Source: Deltaproteobacteria bacterium (GTDB taxonomy: Bacteria > Desulfobacterota > Binatia > Bin18). Taken from it: a stretch of DNA of 33,334 bases. Below are positions 14,926-23,810 of this stretch, piece by piece. Numbering within the stretch: position 1 is the first letter of the stretch; the number at the start of each line of letters is the position of its first letter. A program made the translations under genes and the position numbers. The notes under the pieces are model-generated. The model was not told where the DNA came from. It did no database searches and worked only from the letters and a program-made list of their open reading frames with translations. The stretch is from positions 1 through 33,334 of the forward strand of contig VGTJ01000044.1 of the NCBI GenBank assembly GCA_016874775.1, in the 5' to 3' direction.

Positions 14926-16131
14926 ATGCAACAGGCACTGAGCGGTATTCGTGTGGTTGATCTCACGCATTACATCGCTGGTCCATATTGTACCAAGATG
15001 TTGGCTGACTACGGTGCACAGGTTGTGAAAGTCGAGCGTCCTGGTGTCGGTGACGGCGCACGGACGCTCCCGCCATTTTTTGCGAACACGCCAGGTGTGG
15101 AACGTAGCGGGCTCTTCTGTTTTCTCAATACGAATAAATACGGCATTACCCTTGATCTCAAGCACGACCGGGGGCGTGAAGTTGTACTGCGGCTTGCCCG
15201 ACAAGCTGACGTACTCGTCGAAAATTTCCGCCCAGGTGTCATGGATCGTCTCGGTCTCTCGCGGGCAGATTTGGAAAAAGTTAATCCACGTTTAGTGACC
15301 GTGTCGCTGACTAACTTTGGGTCTTCGGGACCATATCGCGACTACCAAATGACCGACGGGGTCGCGTATGCACTAGGAGTGTGGACCTATCCGATGGGGG
15401 AAGTCGATCGTCCGCCGGTGCAACCGGGTGGCGCCTTTGGGCAATACATGGCCGGGCTCTATGCCGCAATTGGGGCTTTACAAGCTGTACGTCATCGCAA
15501 TGAAACTGGACAAAGTCAGTCAGTTGAAGTCTCGATTCAAGAAGCACTCATCGCGACGACGCTCTATGACTTTGTCGCGTTTTCCTACGCTGGTTTTTTG
15601 CGCAAACGTTCTGGACGCCAGTTTCATCTTGGGTACCCGAATCTTGTGACATTACCCTGCGCGGATGGTTACGTCGGGTTTCATGCAGGGTTGCCACAGC
15701 ATGTGCACCATCTGTTAGAACTGGCTGGACGCCCTGATCTTGCGGCTGAGCCACGGTTTAATAACCTGGCGACTATTGGTGCCCATGCCAAAGAGTTACA
15801 TGGCGTGTTGGAGCCGTGGTTGAAGACGCGCGGCAAGTGGGACGTCTTTCACACTGCCCAGAAACGCGGGATTCCAACGTCGCCGATCCCGACCCCAGAC
15901 GAAGTCGTAAACTGGCCACATCTCAAAGAGCGGCAAGCTTGTATTGACATTGAACATCCAGAAGGCGGTAAAGTACAAATTCCTGGACCGCCATTCCGTG
16001 AACAAGGGAAACTGCCGTGGTCCTTGCGTCGTGCACCGTTGCTTGGCGAGCATACTGAAGACGTGCTGTGCAGGCAGTTGGGGTACAGTGCTGCGGAGCT
16101 GCGGGATATGCGGGCAGCGGGGGTAGTATAA
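14926..16131 (+). CDS. CaiB/BaiF family CoA-transferase (family III), Asp nucleophile replaced
   Basis: This 401-residue family III CoA-transferase moves CoA between acyl-CoA and a free acid. The N-terminal signature is GIRVVDLTHYIAGPYCTKML, then ADYGAQVVKVERP; NKYGITLDLKHDRG and ETGQSQSVEVSIQEAL follow. In the segment where the family has its catalytic Asp (GDxxxG), this protein reads GQYMAG, with Gln in the Asp position when aligned to formyl-CoA transferase. It may therefore use another residue or be altered in function. The ATG at 14926 follows AAAGGAG; a long frame open upstream overlaps the divergent DUF72 gene and is not coding. Confidence 0.9.
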   Translation: MQQALSGIRVVDLTHYIAGPYCTKMLADYGAQVVKVERPGVGDGARTLPPFFANTPGVERSGLFCFLNTNKYGITLDLKHDRGREVVLRLARQADVLVENFRPGVMDRLGLSRADLEKVNPRLVTVSLTNFGSSGPYRDYQMTDGVAYALGVWTYPMGEVDRPPVQPGGAFGQYMAGLYAAIGALQAVRHRNETGQSQSVEVSIQEALIATTLYDFVAFSYAGFLRKRSGRQFHLGYPNLVTLPCADGYVGFHAGLPQHVHHLLELAGRPDLAAEPRFNNLATIGAHAKELHGVLEPWLKTRGKWDVFHTAQKRGIPTSPIPTPDEVVNWPHLKERQACIDIEHPEGGKVQIPGPPFREQGKLPWSLRRAPLLGEHTEDVLCRQLGYSAAELRDMRAAGVV

Positions 16132-16225
16132 AACGTGAGATGTGTTGTGTGGTGCGTGTGACGTGAGGCCGCTGATAAACATTTTCACGTACCACGTACC
16201 ACGCACCACGTACCACGCAACCCGT
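16132..16225. repeat. STRR-like palindromic repeat cassette (GTGGTACGTG words)
   Basis: Left arm ACGTGAGATGTGTTGTGTGG and GTGCGTGTGACGTGAGG, a spacer, then CACGTACCACGTACCACGCA and two further related words, ending in CGTCTTACGT. The right arm is an imperfect reverse complement of the left. It lies between two co-oriented CoA-transferase genes. Confidence 0.82.
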
Positions 16226-16270
16226 CTTACGTTAGATTATCTCAAAAGAAATACAGTAAGGAGTCAACCA

Positions 16271-17500
16271 ATGTCGAAGCCCCTACGTATTGTCGATCTC
16301 ACAAACGGTTGGGCCGGGCCACTGGGTACCTGCTTGATGGCAGACTTTGGCGCTGAAGTGATTAAAGTCGAATCGCCCTCACACATGGACTGGTGGCGTG
16401 GTGCCGGACTACAAGGGACGGCTGATGGTCCAAAACTGTACGAGGCCTCGCCGACCTTCAACACCGTCAATCGGAACAAATACGGCATTGCGCTCGAATT
16501 GACGCATCCACGTGGCCGGGAGTTGTTCCGTGAACTGGTGCGTGTCAGTGATGTGTTGGTGGCAAATTATCCACTGCGGAGCTTGCGCAAGCTTGGCATC
16601 GATTTTCAGGCGTTATCTGCGGTGAATCCAAAGCTGGTGATGGTGACCTTACCTGCTTTTGGTGGCAGTGGACCAGACAGTGAATATATCGGCTTCGGTT
16701 GCACGACTGAAGCTATGGCCGGGATTACTGGTGTCAGTGGCTATACCGATGGTCCGCCACAGATGTTGAGTAATGCCATTGGTGATCCGGGGACAGCGCT
16801 CAATGGCTGTTTTGCGACGTTGGTTGGTCTGTTCGAGCGAGATCGCAGCGGTGCTGGTGTGTCCATCGATGTCTCACATGTGGAGGGACTCTTACCGATG
16901 AACGCTGAAGCGTTGCTCGATTACACGATCAATGGTGTTGTCCAAGGGCGGCGAGGCAACCGTCATCCGGCCATGGCGCCACACGGCTGTTATCCGAGTA
17001 AAGGTGATGATGAATGGCTCATGATTACCATTGCCTCTGATGAGCAATGGCAGAAGTTCTGTCAGGTACTCGGAAACCCAGCCTGGGCGCAACGTGAGCA
17101 ATATGCAACTGCTGCCGAAAGGAAAGCAGCAGAAGACGAACTCGACCGTCATATTGCTGAATGGACGAGAACGCACGACCATTACGAAGCGATGGAACTC
17201 CTGCAACATGCCGGTGTCGCCGCAGGGGCAGTGATCTCGGGATTAGAAGTCTTAAGTGACGCGCATATCACTGCGCGTGAATTTATGCTGCCGATCGATA
17301 AAGCTGAAGCTGGGACACATCTCTATCCTGGATTTGTTCCGCGATTTTCGCCCGGAGAATCGACGGTCGAACGGCCATCGCCGTGCTTTGGTGAGCATAA
17401 CCAGTATGTCTTTGGGACGGTTCTTGGACTGTCGTCGCAGGAAGTCGAGACACTCGTCAAGGAGCGCATTATCAGCAATGCACCGATTTTTCCGTCTTAG
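16271..17500 (+). CDS. CaiB/BaiF family CoA-transferase
   Basis: This 409-residue family III CoA-transferase contains LRIVDLTNGWAGPLGTCLMA, DFGAEVIKVESP, NKYGIALELTHPRGREL and SGAGVSIDVSHVEGL. The catalytic Asp is present in NAIGDPGTALNG. The ATG at 16271 follows AAGGAG; the longer frame begins inside the repeat cassette and is not coding. It is distinct from the copy at 14926, so the pair is not a recent duplication. It may work on a different acid. The stop overlaps the convergent membrane-protein gene by four bases (TTAG). Confidence 0.93.
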   Translation: MSKPLRIVDLTNGWAGPLGTCLMADFGAEVIKVESPSHMDWWRGAGLQGTADGPKLYEASPTFNTVNRNKYGIALELTHPRGRELFRELVRVSDVLVANYPLRSLRKLGIDFQALSAVNPKLVMVTLPAFGGSGPDSEYIGFGCTTEAMAGITGVSGYTDGPPQMLSNAIGDPGTALNGCFATLVGLFERDRSGAGVSIDVSHVEGLLPMNAEALLDYTINGVVQGRRGNRHPAMAPHGCYPSKGDDEWLMITIASDEQWQKFCQVLGNPAWAQREQYATAAERKAAEDELDRHIAEWTRTHDHYEAMELLQHAGVAAGAVISGLEVLSDAHITAREFMLPIDKAEAGTHLYPGFVPRFSPGESTVERPSPCFGEHNQYVFGTVLGLSSQEVETLVKERIISNAPIFPS

Positions 17501-18430
17501 GGTGGTGTCGAAGGGAGATCGCGGAACCACGGCATCTGCACGAGCGGTTGGTTCAGCCAGCCAGAGACCGGATGGTAATTGAGGAACTCAGACACGTAAA
17601 TCTGCGCGACGAAGATGAACCATACGAGGGCCATCACGACACCGACAGTGATGAATTGGAGAGGAGCACCAAGGCGTTTAAGAAGTGATGATTGTCCTGT
17701 AAGCGGAAGCTGAGCTGATACCAGGTCTAGTCGCTGTAATGTTTCCCGCTCACCCGTGCTCAAGTCGGCAAGACGTAACGATCCTTCCTGAAGGAGAGTA
17801 AGAACGCCAGATGCATAAATACGGGCTGCCGCGAGCCGTAACCCGACATACGCCGGAAAGACGACCGCAGCACTCCAGAAAAAGTACGGCTTGAGAATCT
17901 CCTGCGCTTCAGTTGTAGTGAGGCCATTCAAGGCTGGATTGAGTTGCGGAAAAAACGCTGGCAACGTTCGTAGAACATTCACTGGCAGTGCAATAAGCGA
18001 GTACAGTGCTGCCAACCCCAGACACGCGCGCCAACGACAACGAAGGACCTGCCAAATAAGACGCCCTTGATAAAATGCCCGCCATTGTCCAGTAACCGCT
18101 TGTCGCACTTGCGCCAGCGGGACGTAGAACATTGCCGCAATAAACAGGACGACACCAAGGATGCCGGTGAGCGGTCCGACCGCTGCTTGCTCGTACCCTT
18201 TGTGAAACGAGTTGTTCCAGCCGTCGTACCAGGAAAAGAGCCACAAGACACAACCAGGGAGTGTGAGTATCCAGGTGTTGATGACTCCTGTCAGGATCTG
18301 GTTGTGTCCTCCCGGCAGCAAAAGTCGGGAGCGGCAGCAATAATGACCCAAGTCCTGTGACTGTGTGTCGTAAGAAAGTGCGCCGGGAGATCGGGGAAAT
18401 GTGAAGCCATGGGTCCAGGTGGTTGTTCAT
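17497..18430 (-). pseudogene. Integral membrane protein with Tat-like leader, frameshifted
   Basis: Two overlapping frames seem to be one gene. From 18430 the first frame gives an N-terminus with a twin-arginine-like leader (SRRTFLRHTVTGLGSLLLPL, then PTFAAG). It then loses sense near 18300-18320, where the adjacent frame takes over with ILTGVINTWILTLPGCVLW, WYDGWNNSFHKGYEQ, several membrane helices and a soluble loop, ending in MPWFRDLPSTPP. Joining them gives about 310 residues with four to five membrane segments. One base gained or lost explains the break; a sequencing error cannot be excluded. If initiation occurred only in the second frame (TTG near 18351), the leader would be lost. The family is not recognised. 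Confidence 0.6.
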
Positions 18431-18437
18431 GAGGAGA

Positions 18438-18510
18438 GGTTCTCAGTTATCAGTGGTCAGGTATCAGCATCATTCATCGTTTTGCCAACCCCTAACCCCC
18501 AACCCCTTTC
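18438..18510. repeat. STRR-like repeats (TCAGTGGTCAG and AACCCCTAACCCCC words)
   Basis: Two word families sit back to back: TCTCAGTTATCAGTGGTCAG with GTATCAGC, then CCAACCCCTAACCCCCAACC. The second provides the last codons and the stop of the PPOX gene on the minus strand. Confidence 0.7.
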
Positions 18511-19109
18511 TCCGGAACATGCTCAATCGGCGACTTAGAGAAATCCCACGCTTGAATCTTTTTGGGCACAATCTTGGTGAACACGCGACCGATGTTGTCC
18601 TTGAAAATTTGACTTTCTTCCACACCCTGTTGCGCAAACATGCCGCGAAAGGCTTCGCGAGTCATACCAAGCGCGCCGTCGCGTTCAAATAATCCATACC
18701 GACTCGATAGCATCGCAACAGCTTGTTCGGGCGTATATTCGCCTTTCCATGGGCCTGCACCAATAGTGACTTTCTTGCCGGAGCCAACCTCGGTCATTTC
18801 TGCATCGCCAAAAATCAGCACCGCCTTGGCGAAGTTACTGCGCATGCCCATCAATGGACGCTCGTCCATATCGACGACCACTGAGCAGCGGGGATTGTGC
18901 TGTAAATTTTTGCACGACTGGCGTTTGCGTGTCAGGGAAACGTAGAAAGACTCTCCGTCCCAGTAGTACCACAGTGGTGCAATATGGGGGTAGCCATCGG
19001 TTCCATGCGTTGCCAACCGTGCCACCCAACGGCCGGAAAGAAATTCATCAATTTCATCCTGTGTCATTGCCACATGTGGATGCCAGGCCAATACTCCGCC
19101 GAGTTTCAT
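18492..19109 (-). CDS. Pyridoxamine 5'-phosphate oxidase-fold flavoprotein (PPOX/F420-type)
   Basis: This 205-residue split-beta-barrel flavin- or F420-binding protein has the N-terminal helix MTQDEIDEFLSGRWVARLAT, then GYPHIAPLWYYWDGESFYVS, RKRQSCKNLQHNPRCSVVVD and ALIFGDAEMTE-like strands. Such proteins reduce or bind F420, FMN or haem; the cofactor cannot be decided. GGAGG precedes the ATG at 19109. The final residues (EKGVGG) and stop are encoded by a G-rich repeat (GGGGTTGGGGGTTAG), so the native C-terminus may have been altered. Confidence 0.87.
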   Translation of the reverse strand: MKLGGVLAWHPHVAMTQDEIDEFLSGRWVARLATHGTDGYPHIAPLWYYWDGESFYVSLTRKRQSCKNLQHNPRCSVVVDMDERPLMGMRSNFAKAVLIFGDAEMTEVGSGKKVTIGAGPWKGEYTPEQAVAMLSSRYGLFERDGALGMTREAFRGMFAQQGVEESQIFKDNIGRVFTKIVPKKIQAWDFSKSPIEHVPEKGVGG

Positions 19110-19197
19110 ATGTCCCTCCTGAGCGACTGAATGCCTCCCTCTTACCATGACACCGGCGCGGCTTGACAGGGGGAAGCAGAACGCAGTAGTCAGTAGA

Positions 19198-19284
19198 GAA
19201 TTAATGAAGAATGAAAAATGCAAAATGAAGAAAAAAACTTGTCTCAGTTCTCCGTTCTTAATTTTTCATTTTTAATTTTTCATT
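19198..19284. repeat. STRR-like palindromic repeat cassette (AATGAAAAAT words)
   Basis: Left arm AATTAATGAAGAATGAAAAA with TGCAAAATGAAG, a 20-odd-base spacer, then TTCTTAATTTTTCATTTTTA and ATTTTTCATT, the imperfect reverse complement. It lies between the divergent PPOX and kinase-like genes, so it is upstream of both, unlike most other cassettes. Confidence 0.82.
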
Positions 19285-19311
19285 GGCCTTGCCATTAAGA
19301 GGGAGGGAAGC

Positions 19312-20412
19312 GTGCAGCTAATGCGCGAGGGATACCATGAGCAGCTTTTTCTGCTCACGAACGAACGGGGGGAACCGATCGTTCGCAAACAAGCAAAGCC
19401 TCGGCCCGATGGCACGTTACTAACGGAGATTGCGTGGCTTGAGGAAGTACCGCCACGCTACCGCCAGTATTTTCCCCGCGTGCTCGGTTCTCACAAACAG
19501 AATGACGGGCAGCCGATATTCTATGAGATGCCATATTTCGGGCAAGAATGGGTGGTCCTGTCTGACCTCATTTTGACCGGGGCCATCGATCGACCGCGCG
19601 CGTTAACGCTGCTGACGCGCGTGATGGAAGTAATGTTCGCGGGGATCTTTCCGCTCACGTATCCACAAGAAACGGCAGTGTACCCTGATCGACTCCTGGT
19701 GCTCCTCGAAAAAGGACTCCTGCGAATTCCTGAACTCTCGGCGTTTCGTCCGTTCATTTTCTCTGAGTCCATTGTCATTAATGGCCAGCCCTACCGTAAT
19801 GTGTTCTCCTTGTTGGACGAGATTCGGGAAAGTTCGTGGTTACAGGAAACCCTCTGCCCTACGGTGGTGCGGAAAGTACACGGAGACTTGTACCCGGAAA
19901 ATGTTCTCGTACGACTCCCGAGTTTACGTCGCCCTGTGCCACAGGTCATGATTCTTGATCCTATTGCAGCGATCGGTTTGAACCGTGGCGATTTTGCCAT
20001 GGACATTGCCAAGTGTAAAAGTTGGTTGTCTGCAGAGCTGCTAGCGTTACGCCTTGGGCTGTTTACCATTCAGGCGGAGCGGAGTGCGTCGCCTACTTTC
20101 TCGATGGCGTTGCATGTTGGTGATGAACAACTGCAGGCCCTGAGCGACGGGTTTTTGTTGCACGGTTTTCTTCAACTCTTTGGCGCAACAAAGTGGTCTC
20201 ACACTGTCTGTGATGAAGACTCGTCGTGGTGGCGCCGGGTGAGTTTCTACGAAGCGCTCTACGCATTGAGTATGGTGCCATTGGTGCCAGCCTGGCAAAG
20301 CTTGGCGCGCTTCTTAGTGGGGATTCGCCATCTGAACGACTTCGTGTCGATGCAGAATGAGAAACAATTCTGTGTGCCAAACTGTCAGTTGTCGGCGAGC
20401 AATGGTCAATAA
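19312..20412 (+). CDS. Aminoglycoside phosphotransferase/choline kinase-fold protein
   Basis: This 366-residue protein has the APH-like kinase fold. It has an N-lobe Lys in EPIVRKQAKP (K26), the catalytic loop HGDLYPENV (190-198, with D192 and N197) and the metal Asp in MILDP (D216), followed by GDFAMDIAKC. The substrate is unknown; the divergence from antibiotic kinases argues for a housekeeping or lineage-specific small-molecule substrate. GGAGGG precedes the GTG start. The last ten codons (NCQLSASNGQ) fall in a repeat arm related to TCAGT-GGTCAG words, so the C-terminus may be recent. Confidence 0.78.
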   Translation: MQLMREGYHEQLFLLTNERGEPIVRKQAKPRPDGTLLTEIAWLEEVPPRYRQYFPRVLGSHKQNDGQPIFYEMPYFGQEWVVLSDLILTGAIDRPRALTLLTRVMEVMFAGIFPLTYPQETAVYPDRLLVLLEKGLLRIPELSAFRPFIFSESIVINGQPYRNVFSLLDEIRESSWLQETLCPTVVRKVHGDLYPENVLVRLPSLRRPVPQVMILDPIAAIGLNRGDFAMDIAKCKSWLSAELLALRLGLFTIQAERSASPTFSMALHVGDEQLQALSDGFLLHGFLQLFGATKWSHTVCDEDSSWWRRVSFYEALYALSMVPLVPAWQSLARFLVGIRHLNDFVSMQNEKQFCVPNCQLSASNGQ

Positions 20413-20552
20413 GGCGGCGAAGAGGAGATGCGGGATAAACGGGAAAAAGGATAAATGGAGAGAGGCAAAAGCAATACAAGAGAGAAAGCACAGGGCTCTT
20501 TTGGGTCACCTTGAGCCAGTTCTCCCGTTTTTGCTGACCACTGAGAACTGAG
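20386..20552. repeat. STRR-like repeat pair flanking a purine-rich spacer
   Basis: The left arm AACTGTCAGTTGTCGGCGAG with CAATGGTCAA overlaps the kinase end. About 110 bases of purine-rich spacer follow (GATAAACGGGAAAAAGGATA words). The right arm is TTTTTGCTGACCACTGAGAA with CTGAG. The right arm's reverse complement, CTCAGTTCTCAGTGGTCAG, matches the words at 18440. Confidence 0.6.
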
Positions 20553-20573
20553 CACCTTTTGTGGGAGAACACT

Positions 20574-21608
20574 ATGCGTTTTGGTTTCTTTGATCAGCTT
20601 CCGTGTGCAGATTCACAGTCAGAGCAGCAACGGTATGAAGATATCCTCGCGCAGATTGAGCTAGGAGACAGGGTAGGGTTCGATACCGTTTGGCTCGGGG
20701 AACTTCATTTTGGTCGGCGCTCGTCGTTGTTAGCGTCGCCGCTGATGGTGCTAGCGGCTGCTGCGCAACGTACCAAACGGATTCGTTTGGGAACGGCAGT
20801 GACGTTGTTGCCGCTGCATAGTCCGGTGAAAATAGCGGAAGAAGCCGCTGTCGCCGACCTCCTCAGTGGTGGACGATTGGAATTTGGTGTTGGACGCGGA
20901 ACCGCACCGATTCACTATGTCGGCTACAACGTCCCCCAAGAAGAAAGTCGTGAACGGTTCGAAGAAGCACTCGATGTGATTCTCAAAGCCTGGACTCAAG
21001 AGCGGATCACGTATAAGGGAAGATATTTCCAGGCTGAAGACCTGGCCATTGTTCCGAAACCGGTCCAGAAGCCGCATCCGCCTATCCGCTTGGCGGCGAA
21101 CAGCCCGGACACGTTTACCATTGCGGGCCAGCTAGGATTACCAATCTTCGCTTCACCGCTCATCAATCCACCGGCGAAGTTGAAGGAATTTCTTGGCGTG
21201 CATCGGCAAACGCTGAAGCCCGGCGTGAAGCAGGATGTCGCGTTAATGTTCTCAGTGCATGTCTCAGACAGTCGTGAGCAAGCGCGCCGCGAATACGAAG
21301 CGAGTATCAAGAATTTCTTCCGTGCTGCAGGAGAACGCCTGAAACCGCTTGGTGATGCAACCATTAAGGGGTACGAAGCGTTTCAGGAAGCGGTCAAGAA
21401 ATTAGAGCGAGCGACGTACGAAAGCGTGGATCGGATGAGTGTGTTTGGTGATCCAGACTACTGCGCGGAACGTGTGCGCGCTCTGCGTGATGAATTTCAG
21501 ATGGATGAGTTTATCGGCTATTTCAATCAAGGTGGCTTAGTCGACCACGCGATTGTCAAGCGCTCAATGGAGCTGTTTGCCAAAGAAGTTATTCCACGCT
21601 GTCGCTGA
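20574..21608 (+). CDS. Luciferase-like (LLM class) flavin monooxygenase
   Basis: This 344-residue bacterial luciferase-fold enzyme uses FMNH2 or F420. Visible marks are MRFGFFDQLP, GFDTVWLGELHFGRRSS, RIRLGTAVTLLPLHSPVKIA, then EEAAVADLLSGGRLEFGVGR and KPHPPIRLAANS. The ATG at 20574 follows GGGAG. The CoA-transferase gene at 21618 starts nine bases after the stop, so the pair is one operon. A degradative step in which an oxygenated acid is then activated to a CoA thioester is a reasonable inference. Confidence 0.92.
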   Translation: MRFGFFDQLPCADSQSEQQRYEDILAQIELGDRVGFDTVWLGELHFGRRSSLLASPLMVLAAAAQRTKRIRLGTAVTLLPLHSPVKIAEEAAVADLLSGGRLEFGVGRGTAPIHYVGYNVPQEESRERFEEALDVILKAWTQERITYKGRYFQAEDLAIVPKPVQKPHPPIRLAANSPDTFTIAGQLGLPIFASPLINPPAKLKEFLGVHRQTLKPGVKQDVALMFSVHVSDSREQARREYEASIKNFFRAAGERLKPLGDATIKGYEAFQEAVKKLERATYESVDRMSVFGDPDYCAERVRALRDEFQMDEFIGYFNQGGLVDHAIVKRSMELFAKEVIPRCR

Positions 21609-21617
21609 GGAGGAACG

Positions 21618-22832
21618 ATGCCCGGTGTACTCGAAGGGGTGAAGATCGTTGAGTTAGGCATGTGGGCCGCTGGTCCTGCTGCTGGCGGGATTATGGCTGA
21701 TTGGGGAGCAGAGGTCATTAAGATCGAAGATCCAGAAGGCGGTGACCCGTTCCGCGGGTTTCTGTCGACCGGCGTGGGGGCAACCTCTGCATCTTCGATT
21801 AACGGATCATTTGACAGCGACAATCGCAACAAGAAAAGTCTTGCGCTCGATGTCCGGAGCAAAGACGGGCAAGAGGTTGCCTACCGCTTGATTAAAGATG
21901 CCGACGTTTTTCTCACCAATTTTCGTCCGGCAGCGATTGAGCGTTACAACATGACGTATGCCACACTCAAAGGCATTAACCCACGTTTGGTGTATGTGTG
22001 GGTGACTGGCTATGGACCAGTTGGACCCGAGAAAGAGCGGGCAGCGTTTGATTATGCTGGCTTCTGGGCCCGCGCTGGCATGATGGCAACCATTGGTGAA
22101 CCTGGTGCGCCACCGCCAGGACAGCGGCCTGGCATGGGCGATCATTCAACGTCAATCGCGGTCGTTGCTGCGACGACGGGTGCGCTTTTGGCTCGTCAGC
22201 GCACCGGAGTCGGACAGGAAGTGTGGGTGTCGTTGTATCGGACTGGCTTGTGGGTGAACTCGATGGATGTACAGACGGCGCTCTTGAATCGCGCAAACAT
22301 CCCCCGCTTGAGTCGCACGCAGATGGGCAATCCGCTCTTCAACGCCTATCGTGCCAAAGATAACAAATGGTTCCAGTTGGTGAACCTGCAAAGTGATCGC
22401 CACTGGCCGGGTTTTTGTAAAGGTGTAAACCGTGCTGATCTCTTGGCTGATCCCCGTTTTGTTGATGCTGCGGCACGACGAGAAAACGGCCCTGCGTTGA
22501 TTGCCATTCTCGATGACATCCTTGTGACCAAGACCCGCGCTGAGTGGGGAGCTATTTTTGATGCTGAAGGCGTCTTCTGGGCACCGATTCAGACGGTGGA
22601 AGATGTGATCAACGATCCCCAAGCGCACGCGAATGGTTCATTCGTGCAAGTCGACCATCCCAGCGGTCAGCGCATCGAGATGGTGGCAACACCGATTGAA
22701 TTTCACTCTACGCCAGCCCAGACGCGTACTTGTGCCCCAGAAGTTGGCCAACACACAGAGGCGATTCTTCTTGCGGCTGGTTACTCGTGGGAGGATATGG
22801 CAGGACTGCGAGAAAAGGGAGTGATTGGGTAA
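21618..22832 (+). CDS. CaiB/BaiF family CoA-transferase
   Basis: This 404-residue family III CoA-transferase has GVKIVELGMWAAGPAAGGIM, ADWGAEVIKIEDPEGGDPFR, NRNKKSLALDVRSKDGQEVA and RQRTGVGQEVWVSLYRTGL. The catalytic Asp is kept in GMGDHSTSI. GGAGG before the ATG and a nine-base gap couple it to the luciferase-like gene. It is the third member of this family in the window and is not closely similar to the other two. Confidence 0.94.
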   Translation: MPGVLEGVKIVELGMWAAGPAAGGIMADWGAEVIKIEDPEGGDPFRGFLSTGVGATSASSINGSFDSDNRNKKSLALDVRSKDGQEVAYRLIKDADVFLTNFRPAAIERYNMTYATLKGINPRLVYVWVTGYGPVGPEKERAAFDYAGFWARAGMMATIGEPGAPPPGQRPGMGDHSTSIAVVAATTGALLARQRTGVGQEVWVSLYRTGLWVNSMDVQTALLNRANIPRLSRTQMGNPLFNAYRAKDNKWFQLVNLQSDRHWPGFCKGVNRADLLADPRFVDAAARRENGPALIAILDDILVTKTRAEWGAIFDAEGVFWAPIQTVEDVINDPQAHANGSFVQVDHPSGQRIEMVATPIEFHSTPAQTRTCAPEVGQHTEAILLAAGYSWEDMAGLREKGVIG

Positions 22833-22896
22833 CAAGCCGGAACTTGTCGAGGGGTGAACAGGGTGCCCGATTCTCCGGGAGAACCGGCATTACACG

Positions 22897-23805
22897 TTAC
22901 CCCAACAACACCAGCGCAATTCCAGCAGTGACCAGGGCGACACCGGGAAGCTGGCGCAGAATCTCGCGTTCTCGCCAGACCACTAGCGCCAGGATAACCG
23001 CAAGGATCGCTTCGATTTGACCCACGGCCTTGGCATACGCCACGAGTGTGAGCGAGTATGACCAAAACCAACAGAGGCTGCCGCCAAAGCCCGCAGCCCC
23101 GATAATCGCCATTCGTCGCCAGTGCACTGGGACGAGACGAAATTCGTGTGGTTGGGTCAAGGCGATAAGGGGAGTGAGGATAACAACCTCGATCCATACC
23201 GTATGAAAGAGGGTGTGTGCTGAAGAAATGAATCGCCCAGACCCGACCCATGGGTTGGCGGTAACAAACACTTTGTTTGCCTCCTTCAGCATGAAGCTGG
23301 CGATGACAATGAAAAGTGCGCAGGCAAGTGCCAAAAGAGTTCCCATATCGACATGAAAGGCTCGTCGCCAACCTTCGGGTCCGGTCTCTCGACCGAGGTT
23401 CATGAATAACACCCCAAGACTACACACGCCGATGCCAACCCACCCGATCGCGGTGGGATACTCGCCAAACAACAGCATCCCAATGATGGCGGTGATAGCG
23501 ACTTCGAGTTTGTGTAACACGATCGACTGCGCAAAATTCGCGCGATTAAACGCAGCAACCAACGCGATGTTGCCAAGAATTTGCGTGACTGCCGTTGCGC
23601 CGCAATAGCCAAAGAACGCGAGCGGTAACTGCGGCCAGCCGTGGCGAGACACTAACAGTGCAGTCACAGGAAGAGCGAGCGGGAGATTGAAGGCAAAGCG
23701 CGACCAACTATTGAGAAGTGGCGAGACTTTTCCTGCCAGGCTACGAGAACACGCATTCCGTACGGTTTGCAAACATCCAGCGGTGAAAGCAATCTCAGCC
23801 CACAT
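22897..23805 (-). CDS. EamA/DMT-family transporter
   Basis: This 302-residue protein has about ten hydrophobic helices in two EamA halves. The first half ends with GEYPTAIGWVGIGVCSLGVL and the second with EAILAVILALVVWREREILR, then QLPGVALVTAGIALVLLG, the usual end of an EamA domain. It probably exports or imports a small metabolite. It starts five bases after the stop of the upstream membrane protein without its own ribosome site, so it is translationally coupled and last in a three-gene operon. Confidence 0.9.
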   Translation of the reverse strand: MWAEIAFTAGCLQTVRNACSRSLAGKVSPLLNSWSRFAFNLPLALPVTALLVSRHGWPQLPLAFFGYCGATAVTQILGNIALVAAFNRANFAQSIVLHKLEVAITAIIGMLLFGEYPTAIGWVGIGVCSLGVLFMNLGRETGPEGWRRAFHVDMGTLLALACALFIVIASFMLKEANKVFVTANPWVGSGRFISSAHTLFHTVWIEVVILTPLIALTQPHEFRLVPVHWRRMAIIGAAGFGGSLCWFWSYSLTLVAYAKAVGQIEAILAVILALVVWREREILRQLPGVALVTAGIALVLLG

Positions 23806-23810
23806 ACGCG

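Noticed and set aside
16142-16270. 43-residue N-terminal extension of the second CaiB/BaiF protein
   Set aside because: It is encoded by the repeat cassette; AAGGAG and the family start are at 16271.
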